Made by a program: the position numbers and the translations under genes. A model generated the notes under the pieces. It saw only the letters and a list, made by a program, of their open reading frames with translations, did no database searches and was not told the origin of the DNA. From contig JAHBTW010000012.1 of assembly GCA_019638385.1 (NCBI GenBank), positions 1 through 64,000 on the forward strand: a DNA stretch of 64,000 nucleotides, written 5' to 3'. How positions within the stretch are numbered: position 1 is the first letter of the stretch; every line of letters begins with the position of its first letter. This document shows positions 16,671 to 25,744 of the stretch, piece after piece. This stretch comes from Saprospiraceae bacterium (GTDB taxonomy: Bacteria > Bacteroidota > Bacteroidia > Chitinophagales > Saprospiraceae).

Positions 16671-19553
16671 ATGAAAACGATGCTATCCATCACATTAGTC
16701 GTCTGGAGCGCAGTTGCATTATCTGCCCAAGCCGGCAGCCCTCCTGAAAAAAACAATGCATGGCTCGCACAGGCTATCAGCGCGCAGCAAGACAAAAAAT
16801 TTGACGAGGCCATCTCCTTTCTTCAAAAAATTGATACGGCTATTGCCTTTAAAGACACCGTATTCCTGTTGAAATATCTTTGGGTAGCAGGCGCATCCAA
16901 CAGGTCTAAAAAAAACGTTCAGGTTCCCGGGATGTGGTTTGACCGCGCCCTGAGTATGAATTGGGAGAACCGGTCGGAAAAAACAGACTCTATTCTAACC
17001 CAGATTTACGAAGAGGCAGTTAAACTCTACTCTGCGGAAGACAAGTATTTTAAAATTTTACATCTGCAAGAACGAGGACTTGCCTTGTTTAAAAAAATCT
17101 ATGGAGAAGGCTCGGAGAAATGGAGCCGGTTTTCAAACGACATTGCTTATGCATACAACAAGGAAGGGGATCATGATAAAGCGTTTCAAATCGCAAATCA
17201 CACCTTGTCCGTTTGGACGAAAAAAAATGGGGCGGCGAACTCCGTTACGTTGGCTTGTTTAAAAACTCTTGTGGGAATTGAAATAGTAAGAAGAAATGAA
17301 AAGGAAGCTCTGGCGTATGTTCAAAAGGGTTTTGACATTTTTTGTCAATTAAATCCAGATCAAGAAAAATATAAATTAGGTCATTACTGGTCGGAAATTG
17401 GAACTATTCACTACGAGTTTGATAACTATGATCTGTCTATTGAGGCATACAGAAAAGCCATTCAACACTATTCTGAATATTTTAGCAATCGTCCCCTTAA
17501 TTTGGCAAATATTTATGATAAAATTGCTGTGGCCCATTATCAAAAGGGGGATTATTATGCTACGATTTATTATACTAAAATGTCGATGTCAATTTTCGTG
17601 AAGACATATGGAAATAATAGCCATAAATTGTTTTCCCATCTATCAACAATCGCTGCATGCCAAACAAATTTAAAATTATTTGAAGAAGCGCGCAAATCTA
17701 TTGAAAAGCAAAGATATGTGATCGGCTACAACCCGAGTCTTCCCAATCCATTCGAGGGCATTAAATTGCCGTTGACAAACTTACTTCACGGTATTTACTT
17801 CGAAGCCAAAAACTATTTTTTCTGGTACAAGGAAACGGGGAATGAAGCCTTGTTGGAGCAGGCTTGCCGCGATTTCGATACCGCTATACAACTCATAGAG
17901 TACATTCACTCCGGGTTTGAAGCGTCGGGGTCTAAGCAATACTTGCTATCGCGATATTACTATGTTTTTGAACAGGCCTTAAATGCCAATTATGAACTGT
18001 ACCAATGCACCGGAGATGAAAAAGTATTTGCACGAGTACTGGGCTACACCGAACGCAGCCGCGCCATACTGCTTACCGAAACCCTGCGCCGTTCTGATTC
18101 CGGGCGCGTCGCCGGCGTTTCGGAAGCGCTCAGGGATTCCATGAAGCAGGCCCGCAAAGCGATTTTACAGATGGAAAACCGGCGCTACGAATTGCAGAAA
18201 ACCGATCCCGATGCCCCTGAAATTCTGGACATCAACGAACGCTTATATGTCCGGCAGGAAGCATTGCGGCAGTTGGAAGCAACAGCGGCCCGGCAATATC
18301 CGACTTATGCGGCGGCCGGACAATTGCCGGAACCGCCTACGCCGGCACAGATACAGGCCCGGTTGAAACCCGGAGAAGCCTGGCTCTCTTACTTTTGCGG
18401 GGAGGACGACCTGTATGCGTTTTTAGTGCGCAAAGACGGCGTTCATTTTGTCCACATCCCCAAAGACTTTCCTTTGGAGCAATGGGTGGAAGAACTTCGC
18501 ACCGCGGTATATGAGTACCCGCAGCAGCGTTCCGACAGTTTGTTGCAGTTGTACCGCGATCGGGCCTGGGGCTTGTATCAGAAGTTGCTCGGCCCTATGG
18601 CCGGCGCTTTACCGGCTCGCCTCACGCTCGCGGTGGATGGCATCCTGGAGCACCTGCCCTTTGAGGCATTGTTGTATCAAGCGGAGGAAGAGGGCGCCCT
18701 GCTGAACAGCTACCCCTACCTGTTGCGGCGCCATACGATCTCGCATGTGCCGTCTGCTATCCTGTGGTTGAAGGAGCGGCAGCCGATACAGGACAAAACA
18801 CAAAATAAGGTGTTGGCATTTGCGCCGGAGTTTCGCGACAAGACAATGGACATGGCGGTTGCCGGGCGCAGGAGCAGCTTAGGCCCCTTGCTGCACAATG
18901 ACGTAGAGGCCCGTCGTATCCGTCGGCATTTTCGGGCGAAAGTGGTGCAGGGCAGCGCCGCTACGCGGGCGCGATTTGAAGAGATGGCTGCGGCGTACCG
19001 GGTGCTGCATTTGGCGACTCACGCCAAAGCCGACGACGAAAACGGGGAATTTTCCTTCCTCGCTTTTTCCGAGACGCCGGATACCGCAGCGAACAGCCGG
19101 CTGTATGCCCGCGACCTCTATGCCATGGAGCTGAATGCCGACTTAGTAGTACTGAGTGCCTGCGAAACGGGCATCGGCGAGCTTCGGCGGGGCGAGGGTA
19201 CGGTGAGCTTAGCTTATGGTTTTGCCAATGCGGGCGTGCGGAGCCTCGTTACGTCTTTGTGGCGGGTGAGCGACAGCGAAACGGCCGACCTCATGGCGCG
19301 GTTTTACGCCGGTCTGCGGCGCGGCTTGTCGAAAGACGAGGCCCTGCGGCAAGCCAAACTCGGCTACCTGGCCGAACAAAAATCGTTGCGTGCGCATCCT
19401 TTCTTTTGGGCGGCTTTTGTGCCGCAGGGAGATATGACGCCCTTAGATATGCCGGGCGCGCTGCCGGTTCCGCTCCTCGCGGGCGTATTGGCTGCATTGG
19501 CTGCGGCGGCGCTCGCCATCCGCTACTACCGCCGCCGGGCAGGCGGGCGCTGA
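16671..19553 (+). CDS. TPR-CHAT domain protease-like protein, exported and membrane-anchored
   Basis: 960 residues from ATG 16671. Signal peptide MKTMLSITLVVWSAVALSAQ; helical TPR array about residues 25-470 (EAIRRN/EALAYVQKGFD, SIEAYRKAIQHYSEYF units); a coiled-coil stretch about 480-560; then a CHAT (caspase-like) domain about 650-925. The catalytic dyad is present: His784 in LHLATHAK and Cys831 in LSACETGIGE, followed by RRGEGTVSLAYGFANAGVRSLVTSLW. A final hydrophobic helix (VPLLAGVLAALAAAALAI) and basic tail anchor it to a membrane. The 5' part is AT-richer than the 3' CHAT part. CHAT proteins are peptidases in surveillance and defence or secretion-linked processing. The partner is unknown. 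Confidence 0.85.
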   Translation: MKTMLSITLVVWSAVALSAQAGSPPEKNNAWLAQAISAQQDKKFDEAISFLQKIDTAIAFKDTVFLLKYLWVAGASNRSKKNVQVPGMWFDRALSMNWENRSEKTDSILTQIYEEAVKLYSAEDKYFKILHLQERGLALFKKIYGEGSEKWSRFSNDIAYAYNKEGDHDKAFQIANHTLSVWTKKNGAANSVTLACLKTLVGIEIVRRNEKEALAYVQKGFDIFCQLNPDQEKYKLGHYWSEIGTIHYEFDNYDLSIEAYRKAIQHYSEYFSNRPLNLANIYDKIAVAHYQKGDYYATIYYTKMSMSIFVKTYGNNSHKLFSHLSTIAACQTNLKLFEEARKSIEKQRYVIGYNPSLPNPFEGIKLPLTNLLHGIYFEAKNYFFWYKETGNEALLEQACRDFDTAIQLIEYIHSGFEASGSKQYLLSRYYYVFEQALNANYELYQCTGDEKVFARVLGYTERSRAILLTETLRRSDSGRVAGVSEALRDSMKQARKAILQMENRRYELQKTDPDAPEILDINERLYVRQEALRQLEATAARQYPTYAAAGQLPEPPTPAQIQARLKPGEAWLSYFCGEDDLYAFLVRKDGVHFVHIPKDFPLEQWVEELRTAVYEYPQQRSDSLLQLYRDRAWGLYQKLLGPMAGALPARLTLAVDGILEHLPFEALLYQAEEEGALLNSYPYLLRRHTISHVPSAILWLKERQPIQDKTQNKVLAFAPEFRDKTMDMAVAGRRSSLGPLLHNDVEARRIRRHFRAKVVQGSAATRARFEEMAAAYRVLHLATHAKADDENGEFSFLAFSETPDTAANSRLYARDLYAMELNADLVVLSACETGIGELRRGEGTVSLAYGFANAGVRSLVTSLWRVSDSETADLMARFYAGLRRGLSKDEALRQAKLGYLAEQKSLRAHPFFWAAFVPQGDMTPLDMPGALPVPLLAGVLAALAAAALAIRYYRRRAGGR

Positions 19554-19611
19554 ACGCGGTCGGGGAGGATTGTCAGCAGGGTCATTCAGGGCAATCAGGT
19601 TTTCTCGGCAG

Positions 19612-19653
19612 GGCAAGTTAGGCGATCACCCGAAGTGACCACCTACACTTGCC
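19612..19653. terminator. Hairpin between convergent genes (GATCAC family)
   Basis: GGCAAGT...GGCGATCAC, loop CCGAA, GTGACCACC...ACTTGCC. The outer 7-bp stem is perfect and the inner stem is imperfect. It lies between the CHAT gene and fdsA and partly overlaps neither coding end, so it may be a bidirectional terminator. It resembles the hairpins at 149 and 234. Confidence 0.5.
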
Positions 19654-19657
19654 AACT

Positions 19658-22396
19658 TCACACCCTTTCGATCCGCACACTCACCACCTTGTACTCCGGG
19701 CAATTGGCAATGCTGTCATGCACATCGGAGGTGACATTGTTCACCATCAGTTCCGGGAAGTGGAAGGTGGTACTGAGGATGCCTTGTTTCACTTCATCGC
19801 TGATATGCGCTTTGACTTTGCACTCGCCGCGGGCGCTTTCGATGCGCACAAAGTCGCCGTTGGAAATGCCTTTTTTGGCGGCGTCTTTGGGGTGAATGAG
19901 CAGCAGGTCTTCGCTCACGATGTCCACATTGGGGGTGCGGCGCGTCATGGTGCCGGCGTTGTATTGCTCCAGCACCCGGTTGGTGGTGAGAATGAAGGGA
20001 TAGTTCTGCGCATAGTCGAGGATTTCGCGGGTCTCCACATATTCGCGGAAGACGAAGCGACCTTTGCCCCGTTTGAACGTATCTATGTGCAGTATTTTGG
20101 TATCGGTGCCGTCGGGGGCCACGGGCCATTGTTTGCCGTTGTCGCCGAGTTCATCCCAGCGCACACCGGCGAAGAAGGGCACAATCTGGCTGATCTCTTC
20201 CAGCATGCCTTTGGCGGTGTAGGGGCGCTGCGGATAGCCCAAGCGGTTCATCATTTCCACCAAAATCTGTCCGTCTGCCTTGGCATCGCCCACGGGTTCC
20301 ACCACTTGCTGTACGCGCTGTATGCGGCGCTCGCCGTTGGTGAAGGTGCCTTCTTTTTCCAAAAACGAAGCGCCGGGCAACACGACGTGGGCGTATTTGG
20401 CGGTTTCGGTCATAAATATTTCCTGCACCACGAGCAGTTCCAGCGAAGAGAGCGCTTTCACCACATGGTGCGTATTGGGATCGCTTTGCGCCATGTCCTC
20501 CCCCATCACCCAGAGGGCTTTCAGTTTACCGGCGAGGGCCGCGTCGTACATTTCGGGAATGGTGAGTCCGACTTTATCGCTCATTTTGGCGCCGTAGAAA
20601 TCCTCGTAGCGGGCGTGCATCTGCGGGTCGGTGACGTCCATATAGCCGGCGCCCTGATAGGGTTGCGTGCCCATGTCGGCCATGCCTTGCACGTTGTTTT
20701 GGCCGCGCAGCGGATTGACGCCGCAACCGGGTTTGCCCACGTTGCCGGTGATCATGGCCAAGTCGGCGATGAGCATGACGGTGTAGGTGCCCTGGTAGTG
20801 CTCCGTAACGCCGAGGCCGTGGAACGACATGGCCAATTTTGCGGAAGCATACGTAATAGCGGCCGCCCTTGCCTGTTCTCTCGGTACGCCCGATACAGCC
20901 TCGAGGTCGTCTATGTTCAGGCTGAGGATGCCTTCGCAGAATTCATCAAAGCCTTCTGTGCGGTTGGCGATGAAGTCTTTGTCCATCAAATTTTCTTTGA
21001 TGATGTAGTACAACATCATGTTGAGCACGGCCACGTTGGTGCCGGGACGGAGCTGGAGGTGGTGTGTGGCGTATTGCGCTATTTCGGTGCGGCGCGGATC
21101 AATGACGATGAGCGGCGTGCCTTTCATGGCCTTTTGCTTCAGCTTGGCGCCGGTGACGGGGTGGCCCGCTGTCGGATTCGCCCCGATGATCATGATGCAT
21201 TCAGTGAGTTTCAGGTCGGCGATGGAATTAGTGGCCGCACCGGTGCCGAAAGTGCGCTGCATGCCTAAGGCCGTAGGCGAGTGGCACACGCGGGCGCAAC
21301 CGTCAATGTTGTTGGTGCCGAAGCAGGCGCGAATGAATTTTTGCATGAGGTAATTCTCCTCGTTGGTACACCGGCTGCTGCTGATACCGGCCACGGCATC
21401 GCCGCCGTGTTTTTCTTTGATCTCGGTGAGGCGGGCGGCGAGATAGTCGTACACTTCGTCCCACGAAACCTTTTCCAGTACCCTGTTTTTGCGGATCATC
21501 GGATGGCGCAGGCGTTCAGGGTGGTTGTAAAATGCGAAGGCATAGCGGCCTTTGAGGCAGGTGTGCCCGGCGTTGACTTCCGCATTGTAGGGCGCTTGAA
21601 TGGCCACTACTTTTTGGCCGCTCACTTTTACCTCCAGATTGCAGCCCACGCCGCAGTAGGTACACACGGTGCGCACTTTCTCCTGTGCCACCACCGATTT
21701 GGACTGATAAATATCGCTGATGGCCGAGGTGGGGCAAGCCTGCGCGCAGGCGCCGCAGGACACGCACTCCGAATCGAAAAACGACTCGTCCATACCCTTG
21801 ATGATCTTGCTGTCGAAACCGCGCCCCGCCACGCTGAGTACCAACTGTCCCTGCACCTCGTCGCAGGCGCGCACGCAGCGGTAGCACATGATGCACTTCG
21901 AGAGGTCGGAGGTCATGTACGGGTGGCTGAGGTCTTTTGTGCGGTCTAAGTGGGTTTTCCCTTCCGGGTAACGCACCTTGCGAATGCCAACTTGGGCGGC
22001 CACATCCTGTAGCTCGCAGTTGCCGTTCACCTCGCAGGTGAGGCAGTCCAAGGGGTGATCGGTGAGCACGAGTTCCATGATGTTGCGGCGCAGCTTGAGC
22101 ACGCTCTCCGAATCGGGATAGATCATTAGCCCTTCCTCAATGGGCGTATGACAGGAGGCCACGGTTTTGAGGCCGCCATTGCCCGATCGGGCTATTTCCA
22201 CGCTGCACACGCGGCAGGCGCCGAAGGGTTCGAGGTTGGGCGCATCGCAAAGGGTGGGCACATATTTTTCGCCTTTGTGGCGCTTGAGAAATGCCAGAAT
22301 GGTTTCGCCGTCGCGAATGTCAAACGCTTTGCCGTTGATGAAGGCCGTTTTGGCGGCTACGGCGGCGGCGGTTTCTTTGGTTAGTGCGGATATCAT
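19658..22396 (-). CDS. fdsA: Formate dehydrogenase, catalytic (alpha) subunit, molybdopterin type
   Basis: 912 residues. It oxidises formate to CO2 at a bis-MGD molybdenum or tungsten centre. Domains in order: NuoG-like [2Fe-2S] (CDAPNLEPFGACRVC about 40-60); His-ligated cluster DHPLDCLTC...C; two ferredoxin motifs (CIMCYRCVRAC and CVSCGACAQAC); [4Fe-4S] of the Mo domain (CTYCGVGC); and the metal-ligand cysteine in CARVCHSPT, so this is a Cys, not selenocysteine, enzyme. The C-terminal MGD-binding barrel carries TTNRVLEQYNAGTMTRRTP. It pairs with the NuoE-NuoF-like subunit upstream to make an NAD-linked enzyme. ATG 22396 is preferred over a TTG two codons earlier. Confidence 0.9.
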   Translation of the reverse strand: MISALTKETAAAVAAKTAFINGKAFDIRDGETILAFLKRHKGEKYVPTLCDAPNLEPFGACRVCSVEIARSGNGGLKTVASCHTPIEEGLMIYPDSESVLKLRRNIMELVLTDHPLDCLTCEVNGNCELQDVAAQVGIRKVRYPEGKTHLDRTKDLSHPYMTSDLSKCIMCYRCVRACDEVQGQLVLSVAGRGFDSKIIKGMDESFFDSECVSCGACAQACPTSAISDIYQSKSVVAQEKVRTVCTYCGVGCNLEVKVSGQKVVAIQAPYNAEVNAGHTCLKGRYAFAFYNHPERLRHPMIRKNRVLEKVSWDEVYDYLAARLTEIKEKHGGDAVAGISSSRCTNEENYLMQKFIRACFGTNNIDGCARVCHSPTALGMQRTFGTGAATNSIADLKLTECIMIIGANPTAGHPVTGAKLKQKAMKGTPLIVIDPRRTEIAQYATHHLQLRPGTNVAVLNMMLYYIIKENLMDKDFIANRTEGFDEFCEGILSLNIDDLEAVSGVPREQARAAAITYASAKLAMSFHGLGVTEHYQGTYTVMLIADLAMITGNVGKPGCGVNPLRGQNNVQGMADMGTQPYQGAGYMDVTDPQMHARYEDFYGAKMSDKVGLTIPEMYDAALAGKLKALWVMGEDMAQSDPNTHHVVKALSSLELLVVQEIFMTETAKYAHVVLPGASFLEKEGTFTNGERRIQRVQQVVEPVGDAKADGQILVEMMNRLGYPQRPYTAKGMLEEISQIVPFFAGVRWDELGDNGKQWPVAPDGTDTKILHIDTFKRGKGRFVFREYVETREILDYAQNYPFILTTNRVLEQYNAGTMTRRTPNVDIVSEDLLLIHPKDAAKKGISNGDFVRIESARGECKVKAHISDEVKQGILSTTFHFPELMVNNVTSDVHDSIANCPEYKVVSVRIERV

Positions 22397-22456
22397 GGTC
22401 AAATCTTTTTAATCGTAAGGTAAGCTGCTTTGCAGTTTAGCTGCCTTCGGCGGTAA

Positions 22457-22591
22457 TCAGCTTCGCAGTTTATCGGTATTAATTTCAAAATCTTTTTCTG
22501 TCAAATTCTCAATGTATACCTCAATCTTTTCGATGCATTCCAGAATGTCTTCCAAAAAAACTAGTTCGTCCCTTACTTTCTTGTCAGCCAT
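22457..22591 (-). pseudogene. Truncated HEPN (HepT-like, DUF86) toxin fragment
   Basis: A 44-residue frame starting MADKKVRDELVFLEDILECI and ending in KLRS. It matches the N-terminal helix of HepT/DUF86 proteins (R-x-x-x-x-LEDILECIEKIE) but stops after about 40 residues, whereas the family is about 110-140 residues with an Rx4-6H active site near the end. The catalytic part is therefore missing. Its ATG overlaps the TGA of the MNT gene (ATGGCTGA), the usual coupling of mntA-hepT pairs. The stop lies in short repeats (GCTTCGCAGTTTA and GCTTTGCAGTTTA), a possible deletion endpoint. Confidence 0.6.
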
Positions 22592-22868
22592 AAATCCTGA
22601 TTTCCTGAGACAAAATACGGGTTTTTAATCTCGGCTTAACAGCTTGGTATTCAACTAAGTCCACCTGTATCCCTAAAAGGTCTTCCAATTCGTACTTGAT
22701 TCCGACAAATTCCAACAGACTAATCTTACTGCCCAATTCAACCAATATGTCCACATCGCTTTCCTTCCCGGCTTTTCCGGTGGCCATTGACCCGAATATT
22801 CCCGCGCGCTTTATATCATGCTTGCGCAGGATTGGAATGATTTTATCCTTTATGTCTTCTATTTTCAT
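22584..22868 (-). CDS. MNT-type nucleotidyltransferase (MntA-like antitoxin)
   Basis: 94 residues. The minimal nucleotidyltransferase signature GSMATGKAGKESDVDILVEL (GS-x10-12-DxD) and a third acidic residue in VDLVEY are all present, so it may be catalytically active. In MntA-HepT systems this enzyme AMPylates the HEPN RNase on a tyrosine and neutralises it. Here the adjacent toxin gene is truncated, leaving an orphan antitoxin. The pair sits between the two formate dehydrogenase subunit genes, in the same orientation, 18 bp after fdsB. Confidence 0.85.
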   Translation of the reverse strand: MKIEDIKDKIIPILRKHDIKRAGIFGSMATGKAGKESDVDILVELGSKISLLEFVGIKYELEDLLGIQVDLVEYQAVKPRLKTRILSQEIRIYG

Positions 22869-22886
22869 TCTTTTCAGTTTATTGTA

Positions 22887-24545
22887 CTAAGAGAAATACG
22901 GCTCCAACTCGTCCTTGAAATACGTCATCGCATTGCGTACGGGAAGCGGAATGCCGCCGCCGAGCGCGCACAGTGAGCCTTTGGCGAGGGTGTCCACCAA
23001 ATCATTAAACAACGCTGTGTCAATTTTGTACGATTCGTGTTGGGCTTTGTGCAGCATTTCTTTGCCGCGAACCGAGCCGATTCGGCAGGGGAAGCACTTG
23101 CCGCAACTCTCATGCGCCGTGAAGGCAAACAAATGTTCCAAATATTGCACCATCGGGTATTCCTCCGGGACGCCGATGATAGAGGCATGGCCGAGCAGGA
23201 AGCCCTGTTGGGCAAAGGATTCAAAGTCTATCGTCAGATCGGGGATTTTATGCACAGGCACCAGACCGCCGAGCGGCCCGCCGATGTGCAGGGCTTTGAC
23301 CGGCCTGCGAAATCCGCCGCCGAGGCTTTCCACGGCTTTGGCTAAGGGCGTGCCCATATCCACTTCATACAAGCCGGGCCGGTGGAAGGAGCTATCCAAA
23401 GAGAGTAGCTTGGTGCCGGAGGAGCGCTGCGTACCTATTTGGGCGAAAGCCTCCCCGCCTTGCGTGAGGATGTAGTACAGGTTGGCCAAACTCTCCACGT
23501 TGTTCACCACAGTGGGTTTGCCGAAAAGGCCCTCCTGCGCCGGGTACGGAGGCCGCACACGCACTTCGGGGCGCTTGCCTTCGATGGATTGCAGCAGGGC
23601 TGTTTCTTCGCCGCAAATGTAGGCGCCCTGCGCTTTGATGAGTTTGAAATGGAAACTGAAATCGCTACCGAGCAGGTTGTCGCCGTTCAGTCCGGCGGCA
23701 GTGAGCGCCTCGATGGTCTCCTGCGTAACGGCAATGGATTCCGGGTATTCGGCGCGGATGTAAATGACGCCCCGTTCGGCGCGGGCGGCATAGCCGGCAA
23801 TGAGCATACCGAGCAACACAGCGTAGGGCTGTTGTTCCATGAGGTAGCGATCGGAGAACGCGCCGGGGTCGCCTTCGTCAGCATTGCACACGATGAATTT
23901 GGGCGTGCCGGGCGCTTTGCGACAAGCGTCCAATTTGAAGGCCATCGGAAAACCTGCCCCGCCCCTGCCCCGCAGACCGGAGGCTTTAATCGTTTGCAGC
24001 AGCGCTTCCGGTCCGGCCTGGAGCATGGCGGCAATGGCGGTGCGGCATTCGTCCAATTCAGGAAACGGCGCGGTGAGTACAGGGGTGCCGATGTGCGCCA
24101 CGCGGTAGTTGTCGGCGCCATCTTGCAAGGCTCCGCCGGCAATTTGAGCGATTTCGGTGGCCGATTTGGCGGAGTAATTCTGGCCACTGATGTGGAAGGC
24201 GCTGTTTTCGTGGCAGCGGCCGAGACAACACATTTCGCCGATTTCGTTGGGTTGGAAATGCTTCGACAATGCTGCTTTCACTGCATCCTGCGTACCGGCG
24301 AGCAGGCAGGCGCTGCCGTTGCAGACATACGCCTTTTTGCCCTGGTTTTCGGGCCGGGTGAAGTCGTAAAAGGTAGCCGTGCCATATACGTTGGCGTTGC
24401 CCACAAGGAACTCCTCCGCGATGCGCTTCAGTCCCTCTTTGTCGGGCGCGCCGGTATCCTCAGAGAGGTTAGCGATTCTTTCGAAGAGGTTATTGGTCAG
24501 CCCTTTGCCTTTTCTGGCCGCAAGGGCGGTGAGATTTTTCGACAT
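22887..24545 (-). CDS. fdsB: NAD-linked formate dehydrogenase, fused NuoE-NuoF-like subunit
   Basis: 552 residues. Residues 1-150 are a NuoE/thioredoxin-like [2Fe-2S] domain with ligands CNGSAC and CCLGRC. Residues 160-550 are NuoF-like: GRGGAGFPMAFKLD (NADH/FMN), CNADEGDPGAFSDR, GAYICGEETALLQSIEGKRPEVR, and a [4Fe-4S] site ESCGKCFPCRIG plus a distal SLCALGGG cysteine. It passes electrons from the formate-oxidising subunit to NAD+. In FdsGBA enzymes the NuoE-like part is a separate subunit (FdsG); here the two are one chain. It is transcribed with the catalytic subunit gene, but the mntA/hepT pair lies between them. Confidence 0.88.
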   Translation of the reverse strand: MSKNLTALAARKGKGLTNNLFERIANLSEDTGAPDKEGLKRIAEEFLVGNANVYGTATFYDFTRPENQGKKAYVCNGSACLLAGTQDAVKAALSKHFQPNEIGEMCCLGRCHENSAFHISGQNYSAKSATEIAQIAGGALQDGADNYRVAHIGTPVLTAPFPELDECRTAIAAMLQAGPEALLQTIKASGLRGRGGAGFPMAFKLDACRKAPGTPKFIVCNADEGDPGAFSDRYLMEQQPYAVLLGMLIAGYAARAERGVIYIRAEYPESIAVTQETIEALTAAGLNGDNLLGSDFSFHFKLIKAQGAYICGEETALLQSIEGKRPEVRVRPPYPAQEGLFGKPTVVNNVESLANLYYILTQGGEAFAQIGTQRSSGTKLLSLDSSFHRPGLYEVDMGTPLAKAVESLGGGFRRPVKALHIGGPLGGLVPVHKIPDLTIDFESFAQQGFLLGHASIIGVPEEYPMVQYLEHLFAFTAHESCGKCFPCRIGSVRGKEMLHKAQHESYKIDTALFNDLVDTLAKGSLCALGGGIPLPVRNAMTYFKDELEPYFS

Positions 24546-24880
24546 ACCGTTCTATTTGGTTCCGGAATACAAGAGCGCTAAAATACGAACTTACACGGAA
24601 ATTGGGCCGAAACGATAGGAAAGTGATAAAAGGCATGTGTTCTGAATTGCTATAGATACTTGGAGAAATCGTGTCAAAAAAGGTACATTTCTCTAAGTAT
24701 TAACCCTTGCAGGCGAGAGATTCATCTCCTACCTCCCCTCTATCCGCCAGCGCTTCACGCCCTGTTTTTTTGATCCGGCGAGGTGGAACGTCTTCGGCTT
24801 GGGAAAGATGATCAGCCCAAGCCCGGCGGCAGCCCCGCCAATTACGATTTTGTCGCTGCTGTTGCGGGCGTTCTCGTTGA
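24546..24880. other. Intergenic region upstream of the formate dehydrogenase genes
   Basis: About 335 bp. It must hold the fds promoter reading leftward, but only a poor TATTTTAG box is seen. A GAGAT-TC-ATCTC palindrome lies at 24717-24728. The right end merges into the TraB/GumN remnant. No gene was recognised. Confidence 0.35.
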
Positions 24881-25477
24881 GCAGAGGACTTCTCCGAGTT
24901 GGAGGCCATTGAAAAAGCGCTGCTCGAAGACCGCAACCGCGCCTGGATTCCGCAGATGGAAAAACTCGTCAAAACTACCCCGACGTTCTTCGCAGTAGGC
25001 GCCGCCCACCTCGGCGGCAAAACCGGCGTGATTGCACTGTTGCGCCAAAATGGCTACAACGTCACGCCCATTGCCAACGTGGACAACGCGCCCGCCTCGC
25101 CGGCGAATGCCCACACAGCATTGCTCACCCACAAATGGCGCATAAACGAAAGCTCCCTGCCGCAAACGCTGGAAGACCTGCTCGACATCGTGCGGCAACA
25201 AAACCCCGAACAGGCCCAAATGCTCGAAGCACAAAAAGACATGCTCCTCGAAGACCTGCGCGAAAGCACCGTGGAATACAAGGCCAACGGCCGTTTTGAA
25301 ATGCTCGTGTTGGGGCAGCGCATCAGCGGCGAATGGCGCATGAGCGACGACCAAAAACAACTCTTCCGCACCGACGAGAGCGGCGAAGAAACCGCCAATG
25401 AAGTAGTGGAACTCAACGCCGGGCGCTTGGTCGTCATCAACTCCAAGCAACGGCAATTGATGTATGTGCCTAAGTGA
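24881..25477 (+). pseudogene. C-terminal fragment of a TraB/GumN-family protein
   Basis: The open frame from 24881 (after a TGA at 24878) to 25477 matches only the C-terminal half of TraB/GumN proteins: EALEKALLEDRNRAWIPQMEKLV-like helix, then TFFAVGAAHLGGKTGVIALLRQNGYNVTPI, including the His of the conserved AAHLGG motif. The rest (HKWRINESSLPQ...) looks like an extra beta-rich domain. The N-terminal half with the GTIHL-type motif is missing, there is no ATG near the frame start (only TTG 24899), and no upstream frame continues it. Full-length members are near 300 residues. It is probably a decayed gene; a short expressed form cannot be excluded. Confidence 0.55.
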
Positions 25478-25744
25478 CTAATTGGTTCTGTTTAGCTACA
25501 AGCCATGATTTACGAGCTTCGAGTTTACGTCGTTCATCTGTGTGTTTAAATAAAAAGTGACGTAGTTGCTGCCGAATCTACTTTTGAGACAGCCTCGGTC
25601 GCGGCCGCAAGCGCCACGTTCCCAATGTACCGGCGAGATTCATTCGCCGGAAGCTCGCCCTGCCGGCGCGAGATTTCATCTCCCGTGTTTACCACGCACG
25701 GCGTGACTACTATTAGTGAAAAGTACTAAATACTTTGTCGCCTG
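25478..25744. other. Intergenic region with small palindromes
   Basis: It holds a perfect CCGGCGA-N7-TCGCCGG palindrome (25630-25650) and a GAGAT-TTC-ATCTC palindrome (25670-25682), plus a solo CGCCACGTTCC end at 25612 resembling the dispersed element terminus. No gene seen. Confidence 0.5.

Noticed and set aside
19649..21268. A 539-codon open frame opposite the formate dehydrogenase alpha gene
   Set aside because: It is antisense to clear FdsA motifs, His/Gly/Val-rich, and has no domain. It is a by-product of high-GC codon use in the real gene.
20800..21340. Selenocysteine in formate dehydrogenase
   Set aside because: The metal-ligand position reads Cys (CARVCHSPT) and no in-frame TGA is present.
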